From assembly GCA_000824805.1 (NCBI GenBank), contig CCNA01000006.1, positions 62,001 through 126,000 of the forward strand: a DNA stretch of 64,000 bases. Reading direction: 5' to 3'. The notes under the pieces were generated by a model, which saw nothing but the letters and a program-made list of their open reading frames with translations, was not told the origin of the DNA and searched no databases. This stretch comes from Mesorhizobium sp. SOD10. Its GTDB lineage: Bacteria; Pseudomonadota; Alphaproteobacteria; Rhizobiales; Rhizobiaceae. The position numbers and the translations under genes are program-made. This document shows, piece by piece, positions 1 to 8,886 of this stretch (positions are counted from its first letter, which is position 1; the number at the start of each line of letters is the position of its first letter).

Positions 1-3000
1 TGCCGGCGGCGTTGCTCGACGCGCCGATCGAGCTGTTGGTGCCGCCATTGGTCAGGCACTGGACCTGCAATGTGCCGCCGGTGACGCTGGTGCCGCCCGT
101 ATAGTTGCTGCTGCAGCCGGAAAGGACCTGCGTGCCGCCGCCTGCCTTGACGAGGCCACCGGTGCCGGTGATCAGGCCGGCGTAGGTGGCGGTTCCGCCG
201 GTGAGCGTCAGCGTACCGGCGCCGAGCTGGATATTGCCGCCAGCCGGGCCGCCGCCGCTGAGGACGCTCGTAGACATGTTATATCCATTGAGGTCCAGCA
301 CCGCGCCCGCGACGTTGGCGAGCGTGTAGCTGCCCGTGCCAAACGCTGTGGCCGATCCAGCCCGCAGGATGCCAGCCTGCACGTTAACGCCGCCGGTATT
401 GTTGTTGTTGCCACTCAAGACGAGCGTGCCCGCACCATATTTCTGCAACTGCCCCGCTCCGGTCACGGTGCCCGTGAAGGTCAGCGTCGTCGCCGGGTTG
501 GTGACGTCGATCTGACCGGTGCTTTGCAGCGTGAAGCCGCGGTCGGTCGTGACCGTGCCGCCGGTGTAGCGCAGCATCGAGCCGCCGAATACGAGGCTGG
601 ATGAAGCGCTGCTCGATGCGCCGATGCCGCTGGCGGCGCCACCGTTCGCAAGACAGTCGACGATCACCAGACCCTGAATCGTGGTGGCCCCGGTGTAGGT
701 GTTGTTGCAGCCGGCGAATGTCTGGGAGCCGCCGCCGATCTTGGTGAAGCCGCCGGCGCCCGATATCGTGCCGCTGAAGGAACCGGTGTTGCCGTTCGCA
801 GTCAGCGTTGCGGAGCCCAGAGTGACGAGGCCGCCGCCGTTGAGCGCGCCGACGGTGTTGTTGATGCTGGCAAGGTCCAGTGTCGCCCCGGCGTCGACCG
901 TCATCAGTTGGTTCGTCGCTCCGAACGCCGTGGCGGAGCCGGCCCGTAGCGTGCCGGCCGTCACGCGAGTGCCGCCGGTGTAGGTGTTGGCGCCCGACAG
1001 GATGAGGGTTCCAGCCCCGCTCTTGGTGAGACCGCCGGTGCCGGCCGCTATTCCGCTGATCGTCAGCGCGGTTGTCCCTTGCGCCACGTCGATGCGCCCG
1101 CCACCCGTGCCCACGGTGAAGCCACGGTTGGTCGAGCCGGTGACGCCCGTATATTGTAGTGCGCCGCCATTCTGCATCACGAGATTGGACGAGGCTGTGC
1201 TGGAGGAGCCGATCGCGCTCGCCACGCCGCCGTTGGCAAGTGTGGCCACGGCGAGCGTTCCGGCATTGACGGTGGTGGCGCCCGTATAGCTGTTGTTCGT
1301 GCCGCCCAGCGTCAGCGTCCCCGCACCGTCCTTGACGAGGGTGGCGCCGTCGGTGCTGACGACCTGACCGGAAAGGGTCAGGTTCGCGGCAGCATTTGTG
1401 ACGGAGATCGTATCCGACGTGATCGCGCCGGACCGGGAAAAGGTGAAGCCGCGGTCGGAGGTGGCGGTACCGCCGGTATATTCGAGCGTGGCGCCCTCGA
1501 TCACCAAGTTGGACGAGGCACTGCCCGATGCGCCGATCGCGCTCGCCGCGCCGCCGCTGGCGATCGAATTCACTGACAGCGCGCCCTGGGCCACCGTCGT
1601 CACACCGGTGTAGGTGTTGGCGCCGCTCAGCGCGACCTTGCCCGTGCCGGACTTGGTGAAACCGATCGTACCGGTGTTGTCTACGATCTGCGAGGCGATG
1701 GTGAAGGTGCCGGTGCCATTCTGCTGCACGCCGAGCACGCCACCGCCCAGCGTGCCGGTCATCGATCCTCCGGTAATGAGCTGGTTGGCCCCGCCCACGG
1801 ACGGCGCGACAATGATTGTACCGTCCACGCCGAGCGTGTTGCCGGCGCCTACCGTAACCGTCGAGTTGGCCGCAGCCGTATATTGCAGTCCGCCGATCTG
1901 CACGCTGCCGGTGACCGTGCCGAAATAGGGCGTGTTGGCCGCGCCGCCGGCATCGCTGATGATTTCGTTGGTGAGCCAGGTGGAGGAATCGTCCTTGTTG
2001 ACATAATCGGCCGGGGTGAAAGCGACAATGTTGCCGCTCTGCACCTTGGCGTAATCGGACCCATTGACCGTGGCCCAGCCGCCGAGGACACCATCGGCAT
2101 TCGACGTTGTGATGGCGCCCGTCGTCGGGAGCACGAAGTTGGCAAGCCCGGCCGTCCGGGTGATCGCTCCGAGGTTGATGGTGAGGCTGCCGGCGCTACC
2201 CGATTTGGCGCTGATCGTGTTGTTGCTGCCGGCGATCGTGAGGCCATTGAGGGTCTGGCTGTTGGTTTCGCCGGCCGCGCCCGCCACCGCGAGCGTGCCG
2301 CCGCTCATGCTGAGCGATGACGTGGTCGGGAGGATGTTGCTGGCCGGCCCGCCGGCCGGTGAGAAGTCGAGCGCCAGCGTGCCGCCGCCGAGCATGGTCG
2401 GGCCGGTATAGCTGCTGGCGCCGGTCAACGTCAGCGTGCCCGCGCCGAGCTTGGACAGCGTGCCGCTGCCGGTGATGCTGCCGCCGTAGGTGTTGCTGAC
2501 ATTGGTGCCGAGCGTCAGCGTGAGGTTCGCGCCGCCCAGCGCCACCGCGCCGCCGGTGCCGGTCAGCGAGGTGGTCGACAGGTCGAATCCGTTGAGGTCG
2601 AGCGTGCCGCCGGTGGTGACGATCCCCGTCGTGGTGCCGAAGGCCGAAGCGTTGCCCGCGCGCAACGTGCCGCCGCTCACCGAGATGGTGCCGGTCCGCG
2701 TACTGGCGCCGTCCAGCACCCAGGTGCCGCTGCCGCTGCTGCCGACATTGCCGGTGCCCGAGATCACGCCGGAAAAGCTGCTGGTCCCGCCAAAGCTGCC
2801 GCCAAATGTCAGCGTGCCCGACGAAATCGCGGCATTGCCGCTGAGCGACAGCGCGCCGGAACCGTCGTTCAGGATCGTGGCCGCCCCGCTGGTGCTCCAG
2901 GTGCGATTGCTGCTGGCCCCCGCGCCGGTGTAGCTGAGCTGGCCGAGATTGCCGATGCCGATGTTCGACCCGGCGCCGAGCGAACTTGCAACGCCGATAT

Positions 3001-4252
3001 CGGCGAGAACCGGCGCCCGGACGATTCCACCGGAGACCCCTGCCCCACCGACGAAGGTGTTGGCGCTGCCCAGGTTGATGATGCCGCCCGCGCTGGCGTT
3101 GAATGACGCGCTACCCGAGCCACTGATCACGCCCAGCAGATTGAAGTCCGCCGTCTGCGCCTGAAACGCCGCATTCACGATCGAGATGTCGCCCGTCAGC
3201 GTCAGCGCGCCCGTGCCTCGCTGATTGAATACACGCGTCGGCCCGCCGCCCAGGACCCAGTTGCGGTTCGAGCTGTCGCCGTCGCCGATATAGGTGATGC
3301 TCGAGGAATATTGGCTTCCCCCGACGAACTGGATCGTGCCATTCGCCACCGTGGTCGGCGCACCCAGCGAGCTCGCCTCGCCGAGATTGCGAACCGAGGT
3401 GAAGTTGGTGTTGGCTGACCCCTGGCTGACGCCGTTGAAGCGCGTGGTACCGCTATAGGTGTTGGCGTCATTGGTCAGGGCGGTGCCGGGATTGAGATTC
3501 AGGCTGCCGCCGCCGGTGTAGAGCATGGACGACGTGCCGGAATTGGCGATCGTCAGCAGCGTGCCGGCGCCGATTGTGACGGTGCGATTGCTGGTCCCGG
3601 CGACGTTGAGGCTGGCGTTCGCCGTCGTCGTGATGCCGTTGCTCGCATCGCCGAGCGCGGCGTCGTTGGCGGCGGCCAATGTGCCACCGCTCAGGATGAT
3701 GCCGCCGCTGAAGGTATTGGCGCCGGTCAGATAGAGCTGGGCGCCCCCGGTCTTGGTAAGGCCGCTGGTTCCCGCGAGGATCGAATTGATCGTCGTGTTG
3801 CCGATCGTGTTGATGGTCGGCGTCACTCCCCCCAGCGTCAGCGTGTTCCCGCTGATCACCCAGTTGTTGACCGTCTGGAAGGTCATGTTGTGGACCGTGA
3901 TCGGCTCGGTCAGCGTCACCGTGCCCACGGTCGTGGTTGTACCGGCGGCCGTTATGCCGAAGATGGCATTGTCGAGCGCGCCATTGTCCCAGATCCGGTA
4001 AGGGCCCAGCACGTCGCTGTTGGATTCGCTCCAGACCTGGTCGGTCGTGTTCCAGTTTCCATTGCCGCCGCTGCCGGTCCCGGTCCCGTTGGCGTCCCAA
4101 TAACGGTCGGCGGCTTGCGCCGCCGACGGTAGTCCGGACAGCGCGAGCACGGACAGCGAGGCGCCGCAAAGCAGGCGAGATCGAAAGAGTCCGACCAGAT
4201 TTTGCCCTGCTGACTCGCCTCGGGCGCTCACGCGCCCCCCCCTTCGATGCAT
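1..4252 (-). CDS. Autotransporter-type beta-strand repeat protein (partial)
   Basis: Reading the minus strand from the ATG at 4252 gives one open frame that leaves the window at position 1, so at least 1,417 residues are present and the C terminus is missing. The N terminus has a signal-peptide-like stretch ending SAAQA (about residues 35-49), then RYWDANGTG. The rest is Gly/Thr/Asn/Ser-rich, with recurring blocks such as TGGLTKxGAGTLxLSGANTY and YTGGTxTxDRGFT, typical of autotransporter-associated beta-strand repeats. A non-repetitive block (YAKVQSGNIVAFTPADY, near 2000) resembles passenger spacers of large adhesins. No barrel domain is visible, so type V secretion is inferred. A GTG at 4231 follows a G-rich Shine-Dalgarno-like run and may be the true start. 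It is divergent from an AraC regulator. Confidence 0.8.
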   Translation of the reverse strand, partial: MHRRGGRVSARGESAGQNLVGLFRSRLLCGASLSVLALSGLPSAAQAADRYWDANGTGTGSGGNGNWNTTDQVWSESNSDVLGPYRIWDNGALDNAIFGITAAGTTTTVGTVTLTEPITVHNMTFQTVNNWVISGNTLTLGGVTPTINTIGNTTINSILAGTSGLTKTGGAQLYLTGANTFSGGIILSGGTLAAANDAALGDASNGITTTANASLNVAGTSNRTVTIGAGTLLTIANSGTSSMLYTGGGSLNLNPGTALTNDANTYSGTTRFNGVSQGSANTNFTSVRNLGEASSLGAPTTVANGTIQFVGGSQYSSSITYIGDGDSSNRNWVLGGGPTRVFNQRGTGALTLTGDISIVNAAFQAQTADFNLLGVISGSGSASFNASAGGIINLGSANTFVGGAGVSGGIVRAPVLADIGVASSLGAGSNIGIGNLGQLSYTGAGASSNRTWSTSGAATILNDGSGALSLSGNAAISSGTLTFGGSFGGTSSFSGVISGTGNVGSSGSGTWVLDGASTRTGTISVSGGTLRAGNASAFGTTTGIVTTGGTLDLNGFDLSTTSLTGTGGAVALGGANLTLTLGTNVSNTYGGSITGSGTLSKLGAGTLTLTGASSYTGPTMLGGGTLALDFSPAGGPASNILPTTSSLSMSGGTLAVAGAAGETNSQTLNGLTIAGSNNTISAKSGSAGSLTINLGAITRTAGLANFVLPTTGAITTSNADGVLGGWATVNGSDYAKVQSGNIVAFTPADYVNKDDSSTWLTNEIISDAGGAANTPYFGTVTGSVQIGGLQYTAAANSTVTVGAGNTLGVDGTIIVAPSVGGANQLITGGSMTGTLGGGVLGVQQNGTGTFTIASQIVDNTGTIGFTKSGTGKVALSGANTYTGVTTVAQGALSVNSIASGGAASAIGASGSASSNLVIEGATLEYTGGTATSDRGFTFSRSGAITSDTISVTNAAANLTLSGQVVSTDGATLVKDGAGTLTLGGTNNSYTGATTVNAGTLAVATLANGGVASAIGSSSTASSNLVMQNGGALQYTGVTGSTNRGFTVGTGGGRIDVAQGTTALTISGIAAGTGGLTKSGAGTLILSGANTYTGGTRVTAGTLRAGSATAFGATNQLMTVDAGATLDLASINNTVGALNGGGLVTLGSATLTANGNTGSFSGTISGAGGFTKIGGGSQTFAGCNNTYTGATTIQGLVIVDCLANGGAASGIGASSSASSSLVFGGSMLRYTGGTVTTDRGFTLQSTGQIDVTNPATTLTFTGTVTGAGQLQKYGAGTLVLSGNNNNTGGVNVQAGILRAGSATAFGTGSYTLANVAGAVLDLNGYNMSTSVLSGGGPAGGNIQLGAGTLTLTGGTATYAGLITGTGGLVKAGGGTQVLSGCSSNYTGGTSVTGGTLQVQCLTNGGTNSSIGASSNAAG
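2..1600 (-). repeat. Internal coding repeats of the autotransporter-like protein
   Basis: Within the minus-strand adhesin-like gene a block encoding roughly NGGxxSxIGASSxASSxLV followed by YTGGTxTxDRGFT recurs near 1-60, 537-655, 1111-1245 and 1441-1565. Spacing is irregular (about 330-570 bp) and copies are diverged at DNA level, so this is old protein repeat expansion rather than a recent tandem array. Confidence 0.6.
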
Positions 4253-4399
4253 GACGAAGCCTTATCGGATAGATGCCGGATCAAGACAGATGCGCGCAGA
4301 CGTTGCCATGATACCGTAAAGAAATTCAAATCATACAGTGGCCATTTATAAGATAGTCGCTATCCGATATCGGAAGTAGCTGAGTTAACCATGATTCGT

Positions 4400-4427
4400 C
4401 TTTATGAGGACTGCCTCTTTATGAGGA
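4400..4427 (+). promoter_or_regulatory. Duplicated 11-bp motif with Shine-Dalgarno before AraC gene
   Basis: CTTTATGAGGA occurs twice, at 4400-4410 and 4417-4427, offset by 17 bp. The second copy carries the GAGGA that serves as ribosome binding site for the ATG at 4435. The surrounding spacer (about 4260-4434) is markedly AT-rich and must hold divergent promoters for the adhesin-like gene and the regulator. The repeat could be a binding site or a duplicated leader. Confidence 0.45.
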
Positions 4428-4434
4428 TTAGCTA

Positions 4435-5370
4435 ATGAATGATCCCGTATCGCGCGAATTTCTCGATGTGGATCATTTTCGCGAGCAACTACGCGGCCGC
4501 GACGCGCCAGCCATACAAATCGAACCTGGACGGATCAGCATCCGTTTCCGGTACATAAATCTGGGTGGCGTCATCTTCAGCGACAATCGGGTGAATCGCA
4601 AAGTCATCGATCACTCTCGCATCGAACCGGGCTGGGTATATTTCATCGTCAATCTTTCACCCGCCATCTTTTGCGGGACCGAAGTCAACAGCGGTCATCT
4701 GACCGTCCTGAATTCAGGGCGCGAGTATCGAAGCATCCTGGCCAGCAACTGGCATGCGATCGGGATCATGATTGAGACATCCGTGCTGGCCGAAGAAGGT
4801 ATTTGGCTGCCGCCTCATCTGCTGTCGGGCCCAGAAGGCGCTTCAATTCCATTGCCGGTCGAACTTGCCGGGGTTTTTCGTCGCTTGGCCGAGGCAGCAT
4901 TCGACAGAAATGAAGACGGGCCTGTCGACAAAGTGTGGTTGCGCAACGCTTTGTTGCTGGCAGTCGACAGGGCGCTCGGGATCGGCGCGCGGGCGCGCGG
5001 TTCCGCTCATCCCCGGTCTGTGATCAATGGCTGTGAATTGACGCTAAGGATGATCCGCTATGTCGAAAGTCGGTACGGGCAGCGCATCACCGTGAACGAA
5101 ATCGCCCGCGAACTGGACGTTTCGGCGCGCGCGCTGCACTATGCCGCACGATCGACGATTGCCATGAGTCCGCTCGATTTGATCCTTGCATTCCGCCTCA
5201 ACCATGCGCGCAATGAACTCTGGGATATGCGCCTGTCCGAGCCGAACGTCACGCGTGCCGCATTGAAGCAGGATTTCGGACATTTTGGACGGTTCTCTCA
5301 GCAGTACCGGGTGTTGTTCGGTGAACTCCCGTCCCAGACACTCCAGAGGATCCGATCACTCTCGGATTGA
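4435..5370 (+). CDS. AraC family transcriptional regulator
   Basis: This 311-residue protein has a C-terminal AraC-type double helix-turn-helix (about residues 195-305). The first helix-turn-helix is visible as ITVNEIARELDVSARALHYAAR and the second ends DFGHFGRFSQQYRVLFGELPS, the family signature. The N-terminal 190 residues resemble ligand-sensing domains but have no recognised ligand. Start ATG follows GAGGA by 7 bases. It diverges from the giant adhesin-like gene and is followed by a TPR-sulfotransferase gene 66 bp downstream, so it may control one or both; this is inferred from position only. Confidence 0.9.
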   Translation: MNDPVSREFLDVDHFREQLRGRDAPAIQIEPGRISIRFRYINLGGVIFSDNRVNRKVIDHSRIEPGWVYFIVNLSPAIFCGTEVNSGHLTVLNSGREYRSILASNWHAIGIMIETSVLAEEGIWLPPHLLSGPEGASIPLPVELAGVFRRLAEAAFDRNEDGPVDKVWLRNALLLAVDRALGIGARARGSAHPRSVINGCELTLRMIRYVESRYGQRITVNEIARELDVSARALHYAARSTIAMSPLDLILAFRLNHARNELWDMRLSEPNVTRAALKQDFGHFGRFSQQYRVLFGELPSQTLQRIRSLSD

Positions 5371-5436
5371 GCGCAAGAGGACACCCAAGATGGGTTACTT
5401 CCCGGCGGTTAGAAGACAGGCAATTGCAACGGGACG

Positions 5437-7005
5437 ATGATGCACTCCGATCTGGCCGCTGCCGCCCAAGCCCTGCGGGACAACGATCTGGCAAAAGCCG
5501 AGGAGCTCGTACGCGCCCGCCTCGCGGCCTTGCCGGATGATGTCGAGGCGCTGACCCTGCTCGCCCGCATAGCCATTGCGACCAACTTCCTCGCGGATGC
5601 CGAGCAACTCCTGCGCAAGGCGCTCACCCTCGCGCCGGCGTTCGTGGAAGCCTATGTCCATCTGACCTCGCTTCTTTGTCGCCTCGAACGCGCCGAGGAA
5701 GCCATCGTGCTGCTCGATCGCGCCATTGCGGGCTATCCTGGTGACGTCTGGCCGTTCTCCCTCAAAGCTGCCGTGCTCGACGCCGAGCGCCGGACCGAGG
5801 AGGCCCTGGCGCTTCATGAAGAACTGGTCGGGCGTGCGCGGCACGCCGCGGTTCCCTGGCTCAACTACGGTCATGCGCTTCGAGCGGTCGGGCGCGCCGA
5901 TGACGCCGTCGCCGCCTACAGGACGTCGCTGCGGATCGATCCGGACAACGGATTTGCGTGGTGGGGCCTGGCCAGCCTGCGGACGGCCAAGTTCGAACCG
6001 GAAGACGCCGCGCTGTTGGAGCGCGCCCTTTCCCGCGCCAGCGACGCGCTGCAGCGGGCGCAGCTTCATTTTGCCTTGGGTAAGGCGTTGGGCGACCAAG
6101 GTCGGTTCGAGCAGTCGTTCCATCACTATGAGGCGGGAAACCGGCTTCGCCAGACGCTGATCGCCTACGATCCTGGCGCGACGAGGGATCTGGTTCGCCG
6201 GATCGAGACCAGGTTCGATGCTGGATTCCTGGCAGAGCGCGCGGGACAGGGATGCGACGCACCCGACCCGATCTTCATCGTCGGAATGCCGCGCTCGGGC
6301 TCCACACTGGTCGAGCAGATCCTGGCCAGCCACCCGATGGTCGAAGGTTGCGGAGAGCTCTTCGAGCTGCAGAACCTTGTAGGGCGGATCGTGGGGCAGG
6401 ACGTCTCGGGAAACGCTTGGCCCGAACTCATAGTGAGGATGGGCGCGACCGAATTGCGGGCCCTTGGACAACGCTACCTCGCGTCCGTGCAGCGGCACAG
6501 GAGGACGGATCGCCCGTTCTTCACGGACAAGATGCCCTCCAATTGGCGATATATCGGCCTTATCCACCTCATATTGCCGAACGCCAGGATAATCGACGTC
6601 AGGCGGCATCCGATGGCATGCTGCCTTTCGACCTTCGGCACCTATTTCAATCAGGAGACGAGCTTCCCGACCACGCTGGAAGATCTCGGCCGATACTGTG
6701 CGGACTACATCGGCATGATCGCGCATATCGACACGGTGCTCCCGGCGAAAATTCATCGTGTCCGGTACGAAAGCGCGGTGACCGATCTCGAAGGGGAAGT
6801 GGGCCGGCTGCTCGACTATCTGTGCCTGCCTTTCGACACGGCATGTCTCCACTTCCACGACAATCCTCGTTCCGTGCACACTCCGAGCGCCCAGCAGGTC
6901 CGCAGGCCGATCAACAGCGAAGGTCTAGGCTTCTGGCGCAACTACGAACCGTGGCTTGACGACTTGAAGGTTGGCCTTGGCCCGATGGTCGAATCCCAAA
7001 CGTAG
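5437..7005 (+). CDS. TPR repeat sulfotransferase family protein
   Basis: The 522-residue product has tetratricopeptide-like helical repeats over about residues 1-250 and a sulfotransferase domain after about 275. GMPRSGST at 283-290 is the 5'-phosphosulfate loop that binds PAPS, and the later IIDVRRHPMACCLSTFG fits the 3'-phosphate binding strand and helix. Such proteins transfer sulfate from PAPS to an unknown acceptor. Tandem ATG codons at 5437 and 5440 leave the exact start open. A long antisense frame over the same DNA has no family features. Position beside AraC and adhesin-like genes suggests a surface modification role, which is inference. Confidence 0.88.
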   Translation: MMHSDLAAAAQALRDNDLAKAEELVRARLAALPDDVEALTLLARIAIATNFLADAEQLLRKALTLAPAFVEAYVHLTSLLCRLERAEEAIVLLDRAIAGYPGDVWPFSLKAAVLDAERRTEEALALHEELVGRARHAAVPWLNYGHALRAVGRADDAVAAYRTSLRIDPDNGFAWWGLASLRTAKFEPEDAALLERALSRASDALQRAQLHFALGKALGDQGRFEQSFHHYEAGNRLRQTLIAYDPGATRDLVRRIETRFDAGFLAERAGQGCDAPDPIFIVGMPRSGSTLVEQILASHPMVEGCGELFELQNLVGRIVGQDVSGNAWPELIVRMGATELRALGQRYLASVQRHRRTDRPFFTDKMPSNWRYIGLIHLILPNARIIDVRRHPMACCLSTFGTYFNQETSFPTTLEDLGRYCADYIGMIAHIDTVLPAKIHRVRYESAVTDLEGEVGRLLDYLCLPFDTACLHFHDNPRSVHTPSAQQVRRPINSEGLGFWRNYEPWLDDLKVGLGPMVESQT

Positions 7006-7368
7006 CGACGATGCGAGAAAATCGCGATTGCCGCGTAGATCCACTGTTGCCGGCCCGACCGTTGCATTCAGAGCAGTTGCCAAAAATGTCTGCACCAAGG
7101 GTCACTTCAATCGGCGACATCAGGAGCGAAGCAGCCGTTCCTGAGCCGTCGCGAACACAACCGGTAGGGCTCGAGCCCGCCCTTTTGCACGCTGTTGCCG
7201 CCGATCATCGCATCCACAGTCGGAGAGCCTTTCGAAATCAGAGGCTTGCGTTACGTCTCACAGGTGACATCGACAAGGCGGAGAAAATCGACCAACCGGC
7301 CTAATTATACCATCCAGAACTCATCAACTTACCTGACGATGCTCGCTTAATTCCCCAGGAATAAGCTT
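7006..7368. other. Non-coding stretch in island
   Basis: No supported gene. A 97-codon plus-strand frame (7011-7304) has no recognisable domain and no Shine-Dalgarno. The stretch becomes AT-richer towards 7368, just before an SDR remnant, and is probably degenerate island DNA. Confidence 0.5.
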
Positions 7369-7743
7369 ATGGCCCGGCGGACCTACTCAGAGCATTGCTT
7401 TTACTGCGGTTTTCGCAGGCTAAAATCAGATGCTGCGAAGGGCGGGGTGCGGCTTCTGACAAAGGCTGCTGCTATCGAATGCGCCAATTTGCGCCACGGC
7501 ATCCGGGTAAATTCTATTCACCCTGCGGTTGTCAAAGGTGGCTTTGGGGACACGGTTTTCAGCGACATGGTCAAGGCGGGTTTGGTACCCGATGAGGCTA
7601 CCGCCGAAGCAGCCCTAAACAGCTTTCATCCAATGGGCCTGGGTGAGCCGGGAGATGTCGCCGAAGGCGTCTGCTATGTCGCTTCTGCAAAGTGGATGAA
7701 CGGCGCTGAGCTCGTTCTAGACGGCGGCGCCAGCGCACAGTAA
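7369..7743 (+). pseudogene. Short-chain dehydrogenase/reductase remnant
   Basis: Only the C-terminal half of an SDR is readable. KGGVRLLTKAAAIECA and GIRVNSIHPAVV match the catalytic-lysine helix and following strand, and the end (NGAELVLDGG) matches the usual SDR terminus. The Rossmann GxxxGxG part is absent and the residue four before the lysine, normally catalytic Tyr, is Ser here. Sequence just upstream shows fragments of the expected strand in other frames. It is judged a truncated, non-functional copy. Confidence 0.75.
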
Positions 7744-8094
7744 CATGTTTTCGAGGACGGCGAGACACAGCGCGAGGTGGCCTGATCCACTTCTAGGTCC
7801 CACGTTGCCACTTACACTTTCAATCCACGCGGGGCCTAAGCATCTGGCTGGCGCAAAAGTCGGTCAGCGTCGTCGTTTGGGAAGTCCGCTTTCAGGAAGC
7901 GCCAAACGCACTGTCAATGGCCGACACAGGGCGCAAAGCAGCCATGTCGTCTTTGGCCGCTTGCAGACAGTCCACTTTTCGCCCTTGCCCCGCTCGCTGG
8001 GATCCGAGAGGCGAGAAGCTACACTTCCCGCTGGAGCAGCCGTAGCATGGATTTGAGATGGCCGGCGGCATGTCAATGCGCGGAACCTGTGCTG
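7744..8094. other. Island spacer, no gene recognised
   Basis: Short frames on both strands (for example 7745-8056 plus) show no domain, no ribosome binding site and Ser/Arg-rich composition typical of non-coding GC-rich DNA. It lies between two gene remnants. Confidence 0.45.
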
Positions 8095-8459
8095 CTAGGA
8101 CGCCGCTACTCGGACGCCCGCGCCCCGGCTGCGCCCGAACTCGAGATCCCAGCCGCGCTCCTTGAGGGGCAATTCACCTTGTAATCCGAGCCGCGGAAAA
8201 AGCAGTCGGCAACATTGAAAGCTTCCTCCAGGTGGGGGTAAGCGGAGGCGATGATCATCTCCACGCCGATCGCCTGATATTCGCGGATGCGGGCGGCTAC
8301 GCTTTCCGCACTCCCCACAAGCGCGGTGCCGGCCCCCCTCGGACGAGACCCAATCCAGCCCATAGGTTGGGTGCAATAACCAGCTTGTCGCGGCGTCCCT
8401 GGTGCAGAGCGGAGATGCGCTTCTGATCGATCATGCCGAGCTCTATTCGCGCGAGGCAT
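8095..8459 (-). pseudogene. SsuD-like flavin-dependent monooxygenase remnant
   Basis: In one minus frame [17 protein letters not shown] and YPHLEEAFNVADCFF match the C-terminal part of LLM-class alkanesulfonate monooxygenases. The natural continuation (LFPRLGLQGELPLKERGW) is in another frame, and the preceding conserved GAG region is also frame-mixed. The catalytic N-terminal portion is missing. At least one frameshift plus truncation make this a dead fragment beside the tRNA. Confidence 0.7.
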
Positions 8460-8589
8460 CGCAGGTCCGGCTGGCGGTCCAGGGGATGGATCGAGTCGTA
8501 CGCCTCGTCACGCGCAAGCCGATGCTTGGCGAACCTATTGGCGAACCTCGTGGCGAACCGTCCTATAAGTCATTGATAAATAACGATAA

Positions 8590-8665
8590 TGGTGGGCCCG
8601 GAGGGACTCGAACCCCCAACCAAGCGGTTATGAGCCGCCGGCTCTAACCATTGAGCTACAGGCCC
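8590..8665 (-). tRNA. tRNA-Ile (CAU anticodon, lysidine type)
   Basis: Read on the minus strand this 76-nt sequence folds as a full cloverleaf. The acceptor GGGCCTG pairs with CGGGCCC, the D-arm begins AGCTC, the anticodon loop is CTCATAA with anticodon CAT, the T-arm contains GTTCGAGTC, and CCA is encoded at 8592-8590. The anticodon arm (GCTCATAACCGCTTGGT) closely resembles the minor isoleucine tRNA whose CAU is modified by TilS to read AUA. Its 3' end faces the accessory region at 1-8589, the usual side for integrated islands. Confidence 0.93.
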
Positions 8666-8886
8666 CACGCGGGCTGGCTTAGTGTTTTTCGCTCGTCCGC
8701 ACAAGGCTTTCGAAAGCGCTGGCGCAAAACGCCAAAATCAGCCCATATTCGCGCCGTAGAGCGGCCTGCGCCCATAGGGCGCGAAACAAGATCCGGCCCT
8801 TGCGCCGCACCGCCGGGAATCGACGCGTTCGCGGGTCGAGGCAGATGCGGCGCGGAGCGTCGGATCGCAGACTTCGAGGAGTTTTC

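Noticed and set aside
3468..4169. 233-codon minus-strand frame at the adhesin N terminus
   Set aside because: It is an out-of-frame reading (Arg/His/Gln-rich); the neighbouring frame gives a signal peptide and beta-strand repeats.
5395..6879. 494-codon minus-strand open frame
   Set aside because: It lies antisense to the TPR-sulfotransferase, shows no domain and has the Arg/Gly/His-rich composition of a shadow frame in GC-rich DNA.
7011..7304. 97-codon plus-strand frame
   Set aside because: No ribosome binding site, no domain, and it starts just after the sulfotransferase stop in island spacer.
8590..8665. tRNA 3' end duplicated as an attachment site
   Set aside because: I looked for a second copy of the T-arm to CCA segment across 1-8589 and saw none.
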